The translations under genes and the position numbers were made by a program. This document shows positions 39,381-49,400 of a DNA stretch of 64,000 nt, piece after piece; within the stretch, counting starts at the first letter, position 1; each line of letters begins with the position of its first letter. Source of the stretch: Telmatactis stephensoni (lineage: Eukaryota; Cnidaria; Anthozoa; Actiniaria; Isophelliidae); contig JALIZF010001907.1 in NCBI GenBank assembly GCA_029948255.1, positions 750,001-814,000 of the forward strand, in the 5' to 3' direction. Below the pieces are notes generated by a model. The model saw only the letters and a list, made by a program, of their open reading frames with translations, was not told the DNA's origin and did no database searches.

Positions 39381-39627
39381 CACCTATTTCAAAAAAGGTT
39401 GTCACCGCTAAGAGCGATAGGCGATAGGTAATAGGTCATTCCAAGACCGCAAAGCACTATTGATTTCTAACTAATTTACATATGAATAGCCAAATATTTG
39501 ATGGAAGAGTGTAAAGAAAGATTTAGGATGGCTTAATTAAGAAATCAATAGTGCTTTGCGGTCTTGGAATGACCTATTACCTATCGCCTATCGCTCTTAG
39601 CGGTGACAACCTTTTTTGAAATAGGTG
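39381..39627. mobile_element. TA-flanked MITE with cacctatttc ends, copy 2
   Basis: Inverted arms of more than 80 nt run from cacctatttcaaaaaaggtt to the matching aaccttttttgaaataggtg, including tcattccaagaccgcaaagc and its complement. TA at 39379-39380 and 39628-39629 marks the target site. The arms are nearly identical, so this copy is younger than the one at 15373-15620. Confidence 0.85.
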
Positions 39628-39692
39628 TAACTGAAATGAAGATATTAAGACAAAAAACGTTTGTTTCAGGTGAACAACTATAATCGCAACTG

Positions 39693-42600
39693 ATGGAGTT
39701 GCATTACAATTACTACCCCCATGAAAGATCAGTTGTCATGACAACTGGTCTCCAGGACAACCATTCTATTCGCACAAAAACAATATGGCCACCCAATGGA
39801 AATCGGATGTCAAATCGTAAGTATTATGATTGAAGTATGAAGGCAGGAAGAAAAGGCTGAGACAGACAGACAGTCATGCAGACGGATTGACAACCCCCTG
39901 CCCAAAAACGGATGGAAAAATCCCCCCCCCCCCCCCCCCAAAAACGTATGTGTAAAACCCCTCTACAAACGAACGGATCTCCCACCTCCCCAAACAAAAA
40001 TCATAGAAAAATTAGATCATTTGAATTATCCAAGGAACAAAATTCAAGCGAACAGAATTCAGTAAGTGATTTTTAACACGAAAAAAGGCTATTAATCAAA
40101 AAACTATCTACACAAGGCGGTAGCTAGTAACAATAGTACCAATGATTAAATTGTTCAGCTGCTCTTTAGTAAAATATTATGGGGTGATTTTCGTCCACTT
40201 ACAACACTATAAAATGCAGCTGAACAATTACATCGTTTTATGGATCATCAGGATTTTATATAAAGCATTATGAATTAATCCAGACCAAATTTTCTTTCTT
40301 AGTTACAACGTCTTCTCATGGTCACAACCAATGGACATCAAACTCAACTGCAGGAAGCACAAAGACTGAAAAGAGAAATCAATATACAACTCAACCTAGA
40401 AACGTCTCACAAATGCAACTGTATAATCCACCTCAACGCGAAACTCACATCACGTCACTGAAAGGAGAAACAAACAGCAATACATCCATGAATCCTGAAC
40501 ATTTTAGGCCAATAGCGTCTTTTTACAGACCAAAGGACACCTCAAGTGAAATTCCTGGACAACCACTTGCAGTCATCAAAAATGGTTATTATAAAGAGTT
40601 TCTTGCGGAGAGCTTATTGAAGAAAAGCGTGCGGGAAGCAAATAACGACTATTTAATTCAAAGTCGTGAAGGACTTCTGGAAGAAGAAGGTCCGGCTTAC
40701 AAAAAGTCTAAACTAATGGACGTCAACTCAAATTCAAGAGATGACAAAAGTCCTGTTTCGGCCTTTAGAGTCTATAGTCGTAAGGAGAACTATTCTCATT
40801 TAGGTGTAATGATGGAACGAAAAATGAACTTACCACCTCCTCCTCCATTAGTGAAATTTGATAAAGATAATAAAACTACACCAAGTCCCCAAAACACTCC
40901 AAACGTACCAAAGCCCGTAGACAGACACCCCCAGTCAGTGAGCACATCGAGATTTGGAAACATATCAAGACCACAAAACATCCAGGATTCGTCGAGGCCA
41001 TTAGACTATCCTTATGCTACTATGCAGACCAGTATATCAAGGCTAGGAAACACGCCAAAATCACGAGATACCTTTAATGAGCCACGGCGGTTGGAATACA
41101 CGCATGCTACTATGCAGACGAGCATGCCAAAAGTAACGGACACTTTACGTCCATCAGATAGTGCGGTTAATTCACCAAGGCAAATTGACTACCAGAAGAG
41201 AGCAATGAGTGCGACGAGCACATCGAGGTTTGGAAATACTCCAAAACCATACGTACAAGAAATGCGCTGCACTTCAAGGCCCACGGATAATAGCATGACA
41301 GTGACCACGATGAGGATGTCGAGACTTGGACCTCCACAACAACATCGTCAAAATCTCCAGGGAGCACCACAACCCCTGAATCATGTGCAAACTCCGAGGA
41401 TCCAGAAGACGAGGTCCATTCAGGACACAAGACATCCAGATCCACTAGGATTCTGTGATAAAAATAAAGTCCGTAAACATGAAGTCATAGTTATTAGAGA
41501 TTCACCACCAATCTGTCAACAAGAAAATATGAATTGCTGTCCAAACCCACGGGTCGCCTCTCGATCATGTTCATTTGAATCCGAAAAGACATTGCAGCGT
41601 CCCTAATTCTCAAGTATCCCAAAACTTACAGTGCGGCAGCAAAGACTTCCAAAGCAACTGCAAAACGAAGTTGCAACCTAACAATAGATGTCATTGTCGA
41701 TGTAAAAACTGTAAGGTTGTTCATTCATCAGGAAGAACACCATCACCACTTCAACAATTTACATTGACAGCACCGAGACTAATCTCGTCGTCGTATACGT
41801 CGATTTCCGACACCAGAAGTAGGAAGCGTCGGTTCTTTTCGTCTGATGATGAACCCATTTTGCATTCAAGTGAACATTCGAAGTCTCTTAATTGTGAAAA
41901 TCTAGGGTTTATACATAATATGGATAGTGAAAGAACATTTGTTAACAGACACTGCAATACGTCTTCGAAAATTCGAGAACTTGAAAATAGCAGTACATCA
42001 TTTTTACATTGCCAACCAGGATTACAAAAGGTAAGAGCACATCCTCCATCAACGCAATCCCTTGACGTACCTACTCCATTACCTCCACTACTAAGTCATG
42101 TTGTTGGTAACACTAAGAAATCGAGTCCAGACAAGGAAAGACTCTCCTTTCCCGCACCTCCAGCCATGCGTCGTTTGAGTTTTCCTCCAGAAACACATTC
42201 ACACGGTGACAAGAGAAATGCACCACCTAGAAGAACGTGTAGCTTAGAGGATGAAAAACAAGACAACTCGACTTCTCGCCTCCCAACTCAAATTCTGGAG
42301 GACGAAGAGGATAAAGAGTTCAATCCATATGGAGGATTTGCATTCGATCATGATTCACTCCCGATTATCGTTGCTGTCCATTCCATTGGTGTGGACAATC
42401 AAAAGCCCGTCGATGATCCCAAAACAAGTACCCCCAACGTCCATCCACCAATGGAGAATATCACCTCTACTAACTTCACTAAATCCTGCTCTGAAGTGTA
42501 CGCACCATCCGATGTTGTGTGCAGCACCTCTCAAGTAATTTCTAAAATGACAGGCACCATTTTCAATGGTGAGGATAAAACTTTACCAAACACTAAAGCT

Positions 42601-44447
42601 ACTGCAAGGGACAACCTCCATTTCTTCAGACATTCAAAAGAATAGTTCCAAGATCATCATTCCGGTGAGTTTTGATAACAGGTGGAATACCGTAATGACT
42701 CGAATAAGTGCCCCCTTCCAATAAGCGCCCCCTCTTGAATAAGCGTGCCCTCTCTACTGTTTATTATTTTGATAAGCGCCCCCCCCCCCTTCCCTCTGTA
42801 AGACTTCCCTCTTCCCCCTTCCCTCTCGTAAGATTGATATTTTTTTTTACAGTATATGCAGGGTAAATGATTCTGCAACAAAATAGCTACGTTAATTCAA
42901 TATTGTTTCAAAATCAATGGTAGTTCTGGGACGTTCTCTTTGCTGGTAGATGTGACACTGTTTTACCCTTAAATTAATCCTTGATCCAGTCCTAGGAAGG
43001 TGGTATTTTCTAACCATCAAATAAACGTCCTGTCTCAAATAAGCGTCCCTCTAGAAAAGGGCTTCCTCTCTACCCTTGAAAGTTAAAAAAGCGCCACGAG
43101 CGCTTATTCGAATCAATACGGTAATATACAGACCCAACAACATTGCAGGTCACCTGTTGGAGTCCAACATATTGGGTGCCAGTGATGTAATTTAATCGTA
43201 CCGGATAGGGTTGATTTGTTTTACAAGCTTTTGACATTACATTTGAAAGGGTGCCGGCCCAGAGTTGATGCTCAAATTAAGCGGTACGTACGCCCCTTGT
43301 GGTCCCATTAAGGAAGGCCACGCAAGTACATATATATATATTGCACATGACACATGCATCGCAAACTCCACGGCCTACTCCTACTCGATAGTGCAGTAGT
43401 GTGGGTTCTTGTAGTGTACGTGGAGATCCAAACTGTCAATGTTGGACAAGTGTTCATTTGGTGATAGATTACTAGCATTAAGCTGGATTCATTTACATGT
43501 AAAAAAGAAATTATAGGGCCGGTGGAGTGATCTGATCAGTGTTGGGATTTGAGTAGGGCACACACACACACTGCATGAAATCACGCTTGTCTTTGACAAA
43601 AATCTTTTGAATCTTGAGGCAATGTGGCAATGTTTTAATTTAGCATTTATCGTTTCATTAGACACCATCCGTACAGGACGTCCTGGACTGCCCTGATAAT
43701 GCTGACTGGTCTCAAGAAAATTCCACTTCGATTGACGTGTCCGAGGTCCCGACAATTCCAAACACTAAAATTCATTTTGATGAAACAAAAAACGTTGCTT
43801 CACTGACCTGCCAGGTGCAGCCATACATGGTCGTACAAGATCAAGGAACAATGACTGAACCAACAAAACGAAACACAATCATTGAGGAACTTCCACAAGA
43901 CTTTAAAGAAAGTCAGATGCCTTCAGAGGATATCGTGAAGCAAGCCACTGAAGAAGCCGGAATTAATACAATGCAAGTCAACGAACAAGCTGATACCAAT
44001 GACATGAATGGTGCTGATAAGAGAAAAGTAGCAACTGTGCAAGGTTTATCTGAGAAGATACTTGACACAAGGAAGAGGATCGAGAAAGAGGATATTGATT
44101 GGAAGAAAAAACTCCTTTGTAGACTGGAACTTGTCCTGATAAAGAAGCTTCGCAGAGCTGAGATGATGAGTGGCGAAAGGTCCACAATCGAATTGCCATC
44201 CGATGCAACCAAGGATAAACCCAAAACTCCAAACAAAACAGAAATGAATTCTGACAAAAAACTCTGTAAAGAAACAGTTAAACTAGATGGAGAAAATGGA
44301 TCAAAGGTTTCTAGAAAAAAGAAAAAGAGTCATAAAGTAAAGAAAGTATTCCGTATTCGCAAAACATCCGATGAAGAAGAATTGAGTGACTATGAATTAA
44401 CTATTGAGGAGACACAGGAATCCCACGAGTCAGTTTATCTAAACTGA
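39693..44447 (+). CDS. Unrecognised Pro/Ser/Arg-rich protein (about 1070-1090 residues, two frame breaks)
   Basis: Proposed exons are 39693-39816 (ATG within MELHYNYYPHERS; phase 1 into acceptor ttctttcttag), 40303-42664 and 43662-44447. I recognise no domain. Visible features: an N-terminal half with imperfect repeats around SRFGN, SRPxD and MQTS (40930-41340); a Cys cluster CHCRCKNC (41692-41715); Ser/Pro-rich linkers; and a basic C terminus (RKKKKSHKVKKVFRIRK) followed by an acidic tail. The frame is broken twice in exon 2: between 41533 and 41606, and between 42549 and 42645. The second break may be a 61-nt intron (42569-42629) with good consensus ends and matching phase. With one base removed at each break, or one base plus that intron, the length is a multiple of three and runs to the stop at 44447. 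Nuclear or cytoskeletal scaffold roles would be guesses. Confidence 0.65.
41533..41606 (+). other. Frame break 1 in the Pro/Ser/Arg-rich gene
   Basis: The upstream frame ends at 41606 and the downstream frame opens at 41533, one base ahead. Both sides have the same composition and no phase-compatible intron was found. Removing one base anywhere in the overlap, for instance in the gaaaag run near 41583-41588, joins them. Confidence 0.6.
42549..42645 (+). other. Frame break 2 or 61-nt intron in the Pro/Ser/Arg-rich gene
   Basis: The frame in use stops at 42643-42645, yet the other frame leads in phase across a good donor (CCG/gtgagt at 42664) into the next exon. Either one base is extra, or 42569-42629 is a mini-intron (donor gtgagg; acceptor after a pyrimidine run, tttcttcag). 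Both restore the phase. Confidence 0.6.
42688..43123. mobile_element. MITE with taccgtaatgactcgaataa ends, in an intron
   Basis: Left taccgtaatgactcgaataa and right ttattcgaatcaatacggta are inverted repeats of about 20 nt. Inside, aataagcgccccc-like phrases recur on both strands. It occupies the intron 42665-43661 of the Pro/Ser/Arg-rich gene. Confidence 0.75.
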
Positions 44448-44991
44448 AAAACTGCAAATCGGAAATGATTGTGTAATGTTGTATACAACTACTTCTATAA
44501 GGTTGTCTTGTAGAATCATGGAGATGACTTGATTTAAATTAATTAAGAATATGACATTTAAAGGACTGGACCTAAGGCCGGACCAATGGTATAAGTTGTT
44601 CAAACACAGTATTTCAGGTCGGCAGTTCACTAAATGCGGACTCGCATTTTGACTTTTTGATCATGTGATATTCTTTACAACCATTCCGGTCTTGAATTTC
44701 CTAACTACTATCTTCTTTGTCCAAGACAACCCTCATAGAGGTAGTTTTATTAGAATGTTAGAAAAAAATAATTTTAGCTCCACTTCTGATTCGATCAATT
44801 TTGAGGACAAAAGAGTGTTTTGTGAAAAGTTTTACTTCTCAGAAGAGAGAACCATCGAGCCATATTGTTTTATTCTCCAAATTGAACCTAAATACTTAGA
44901 ATTAGTACAACGAAGTGGTCCATGAATAGTGCTTCTAACTACTCCGTCATTAATACTAAAACAAGAAGCATATCAAGACGAAATTGAGTCT

Positions 44992-45165
44992 GGAGTATAC
45001 ACCGATTCGAAATATGGCGGCAAATTTGAATAACTATTGTTTTATACTGACTAGCCTCTCATTCATGTGAAAACGCTTTTGTGTTTCCACGTGAACACGA
45101 GGCTAGTCAGTCCAGAACAATAGTTATTCAAATTTGCCGCCATATTTCGAATCGGTCAATACTCC
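44992..45165. mobile_element. 174-bp palindromic MITE
   Basis: Runs from ggagtatacaccgattcg to cgaatcggtcaatactcc. The long stem includes atggcggcaaatttgaataa, ctattgtt and gactagcctc, all mirrored in the right half. There is a short loop and no coding capacity. Confidence 0.8.
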
Positions 45166-45397
45166 AAGTATATCCGAGAAAACCTTTCATCAATTTTTCG
45201 AAAAGAATTTTAAATGTAACCCTGGCCTTTTATTCGCAAATGATAAAAAATGTCATGATTATTATTACAACTTCAGGTATCTGAAGTCTGATCTGATTGC
45301 GCAAAATGTTTTACATTCTTCGCTCATATATTTATGATTCACTTAATATGTTAAACGTTTGTTTGAAAACGTTTGCAACTCATATTTATTCTACGCG

Positions 45398-45945
45398 TAG
45401 AGCAGATTTCGTGTGAGTGTGAGCCGAACCGTGCCGTGTTGTCTATTGCTTATTATCAATAGGCGTCACCCTTTATATGTCACAAAATTAATGTTAGGGC
45501 TCCGTAAATGCCAGAAATAGAAAGAGCATGTCAAACTTAGTGATCACTGAAAGTCTCAGATACTTATCTTAAAAATAGAAAATTTGGTGAATCTTAGAAC
45601 TGGGTTTTTGTATGGGCAACTTTCACTCATGGGGGGAGGGGGGAGGGAGGGAGAAAAGGTTTTGTCCCTCATCCAAAAAACACCATACATTGTTTGTAAA
45701 AAAGTCAATGCTTCCAAAATTCACCATTGCTTCAATTTTTAAGATGATAATCCAAAGATTTCAGCGATTACTAAGTTTGACATGTTCTTTCCATTTCTGC
45801 CATTTATAGAGCCCTAGCTTTAATTTTTGTGATTGACATATAAAGGGTGACGCCTATTGATAGTAAGCAATAAAAGTATCGAAATTCTGCCGTAACTGTG
45901 CCGTGACCGTGCGGTGCCGTTTTCAGTCATACGTAATCAACTCTA
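45398..45945. mobile_element. GCCGTG-rich MITE interrupted by a second element
   Basis: Outer ends tagagcagatttcgtgtgag and the right end catacgtaatcaactcta belong to the family at 5551-5714. The sequence is split at gtgttgtctat and resumes at ataaaagtatcgaaattc. Copies at 13212-13313 and 61157-61305 have this junction unbroken. Confidence 0.8.
45447..45869. mobile_element. 423-bp inner MITE nested in the GCCGTG-rich element
   Basis: Inverted arms of about 100 nt run from tgcttattatcaataggcgt to acgcctattgatagtaagca, continuing with caccctttatatgtca and gagccct/agggctc. It is flanked by AT on both sides (45445-45446 and 45870-45871). Removing it with one AT restores the uninterrupted outer sequence. 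Confidence 0.85.
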
Positions 45946-46428
45946 TTTCATTCAGTTAATTAAGATAAAGGTTTTGACACTAAACTTTTTATAAAAAATA
46001 TAAAAAATATCAACCGAAATGATATATTTAACAACTCGCAAGCTAGCAGTTTCCATTGTCTGTACTCTTATTGACGACGGTTCTCCACCAATTAGATTGC
46101 GAGATTTTGCTCGAATGTTGTAAAAATAGATTTTTAATGTGAAACAAATGTCGTGACGTCACGCTCGTTTTTTTAAATGTCCCGTATGTTAGTTTCCATT
46201 CCTTCACGTGACTCGTGTAACGAATTTTTTACACTCGACGTTAGTACTAAATGCTTTATAGATTGTGCGACAGTCATTCGCTATTGCGTGACAAAACTAT
46301 TATCAAAATACAGATTTTTAGAGAGTTCTAGATTCATATATAGTTTCCTAGTTTTCAAGCGATTCATTGAAAAAACTATGACATATATAATAAAACATAT
46401 TAGATTTGATGTCTTTCATCGTGTTTGA

Positions 46429-49400
46429 TTATCCGACAACAATTTTCACAAATACAACGTTGTCCTTTATGTATCCATTGCTCTGCAAGCGAGAGTGAGG
46501 GCAAAACTTTGGGCAACCTGACGCAATATTCATTTCTGATTCTGGTCTTCTAAAACTGTTGCTTTTTGGATCGGGGACAAAGGTTTCCGTAATGTCGTTA
46601 GACCTGTTTTGGTCCAACAATTTTAGTGTTATCTTTTGAAAGAACGGCCAGGGCAATATCGAGTCATATTCACCCCTCATCACTGAGATAAAGAGAGACA
46701 TGTGCGTACCTCTCCCAGCACCATCTCCATTTAAGTAAACACGCGCGCAAAGCTTGTACCCAAAGCGACAAGTATAGAAGGGTGGGCTGTATAACGAAGG
46801 GGTTTTGCTGTTGACAGCGTCAGTGAATCTCTGGCTGTAGTTGTCAATTTTCCATATGAATTTTCCATCGTATGTACACTCAGTAAGTATTTGAAGTTGA
46901 AGATTATGATTGGCTATTTGTATATCGTGTAAAGCCAGCGTGTGCTCCAACTGGTCACACTGTCTTGTTACTTTCGTATCGGCGTCATGGCGTGAACATC
47001 CCATGCTACCGAAAGAAACATGATCTTCTTTTTCGATCCCCTTCATCCTCTGCGCAAATCTTTCGATCTTTCTTTGCAGCTCAAGAACACTTTTATTTAA
47101 ACTCTGTGTTTCCCTACAAGTGCCTTTTTCAATTTTTAGCTCCATGTCATCCAAGATGCCTTTTTGATCTTCCAAAAAATTCTCAACTTTGTTTAGTTTG
47201 ATTTGTTGTGTGGAGAGAGTTTCACGTGCAGTGGAAAGTGCTTCGTCTTGGGTAATTATATAGCTTTCTAGAAGCCGATTCTTTTCCTGGATATGTGCGG
47301 TTTTCTGCTCCAGCTCCTGTAACTTGAAGTGTGAAGTCTCTGCAGATTCTACTGCCAGAATCAAATGCTTATTGTATGAATCCTCCATGTGTTCTTTGAG
47401 CTCATCTCTAGTGCCCTTAAAGTCACAACCAAGTTGTTGGAAACGACAGAATGTTCCTTGCAAGGGGCATTCCATGTGTTTATGCTCCTCCATGCGCTCT
47501 CTGGGAATCTCTCTGGCACCACACCCATTTTCGCATTCAAGAGGATATTTCAGGCATTTTACAAAATGTTTATCGAGATAGATTTCAGGAACAGAAGCGC
47601 AGCAATACATGCACTGGACTCCTCTGTATTCGCATTCTTTTTGAACGTGACGTGCTAACTGGCATCGAAGTATCTGCTTGTCACATCCATCGTTTAAACA
47701 TTTCACCTGTAAAAATAGACAAGAAAAATTACTGTACAGATCAAAAAACCGTGGGCACCTGGAAATGTTTCAGGATTGTCTGTCGACCATTCAGAAACTT
47801 GATCATTATCTTTGTCAGTGGTCAGAGAACCATTTCTGATTGGCCAAAAAACAACAGACATATTCCTAACATATTATTTCTAGTTTCCCCATGGTTTTGT
47901 GATTTGCACAGTGAATCTAATTATAAATACATCATAAAACAGACCAATTATTGTAATAATGAAGGGTTCCCTGTGAAAATGACCTATTAAGTGACTTTTT
48001 GATGGATGTCCTGAGATTAATTTTTACAGCACAGGAAAGTTAATTGGTACCATTTTTACAATTGAAAAGATATCATCAAAAAGTCACTTAGGCCATTTTC
48101 ACTTTGAACCCTTCAATTGCAAAGGAGAAAAAATCACAGCTTATGGAACAGTCTACCAGGGACTATGGATATTGAGTTGTATGTAGCCCCCTCTATTTGG
48201 ACCAACCCCTTCCTGTAAATAATAACAGATCTTTTATGTGCTCACACTACAATTGAATGGCTAGAGTAAGTGTATTCCAAAATATTTTCTAAATATGGGG
48301 GGCTAAATGAGTCCATCCCCTCTGCAGACAATGTCTACTTTATGAGGGGTGGATCCAGGATTTTGCAAAGGGGGGTGTCCCAAATAGGCTCCTTGAGAGA
48401 TGCCGTCACATCCAAGATGGCAGCGTCCTTACAATGAAATCTGATGATGCCATCTCGCAAGAAGCCTATAGAAAAAAATTAGTAAATATGGAACTAGGGG
48501 TGTCCGGTGCACCTATGGACACCCCCCTGGATCTGCCCATGTTTATTGAACAGTCAACTGAACATGAAAAGAAAGCAATGGAAATGGGATAGTATTTGTC
48601 TACTAGTCTCATGGATGGCAGAGATGGCTCAAGATCCCCCACTTTTAACAAGAAATGATAATTTAGTACAGTAAAAAAAGCTCTTCCACAAAATTTTCAG
48701 TACAACATACTCTACTTGCTCAGAAGATGTTTTTATATTGGTTTGAAAACAAAACAAAAACAAAAACAAAAGAAGAGAGTAGAACCTATTGTTGGTATTG
48801 TCATTTGTTTTGTTTCTTTATTCAAATTTGTTCAAATTCTTTGTTTCTGTGTTCAAAAACTAGACTTATTGAACCAATAGAGCTTTCCAGAATTTGCTTG
48901 ATTGACCATAGAACAGTAGATTCAAGGAAAAGAGTTTTTTTAAATACAGTAAATGTATGGATTTGAAAACATCAGCCTTGACTTGAATCGAGCCACTAGA
49001 CCTTTCCCGAATTAGCTTGACTGACCACAGAACAGCAGATTCAAGGAAAAGAGTTTTTAAATATAGTAAATGTACGGATTTGAAAACATCAGCCTTCACT
49101 TGAATCTGTTGTTACATGGTCCTCTGCATGCGAATTTGGGAAAGGTACATTGAAGACATCTTCTGAGGCAGTGTGACCTTAATTACAGTCCTTGAATGCA
49201 AATCGAACCCAAAAGCTCACATTAAATATCTGAAAAAACAGTGTAGATGAGACGTCTATTTTATGAATCAACGTTAGTCTCTCTCATAGCTCCTTATACA
49301 GCCCTTACTCAGACCGTGTGACAAGAGAAAGACTGTGTGAGAGAGAAATAAAACTTTGATTTGCACACAATCAATTGATGAAGTACTGTCATCTTCAAAA

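Larger units (their letters stand above)
28790..39692. other. Gene-poor 10.9-kb stretch with scattered repeats
   Basis: No open frame here shows domain structure, consistent splice sites or compositional support. It holds the elements listed separately, and an LTR-like segment around 29640-30040 (TATA-like gtataaatag, CA run, AATAAA) without clear ends. A block at 35770-36030 repeats gtaccttttagggt. AT-rich, otherwise featureless sequence fills most of 32100-34600 and 36050-39370. Confidence 0.5.
44448..46428. other. Convergent intergenic region, largely transposon relics
   Basis: Lies between the 3' ends of the plus-strand Pro/Ser/Arg-rich gene and the minus-strand TRAF gene. Two inverted-repeat elements (44992-45165 and the nested pair at 45398-45945) fill much of it. 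The remaining short frames look random. Confidence 0.6.

Noticed and set aside
42251..42538. 95-codon frame inside the Pro/Ser/Arg-rich gene
   Set aside because: Out-of-frame shadow; the main frame continues on both sides in the same style.
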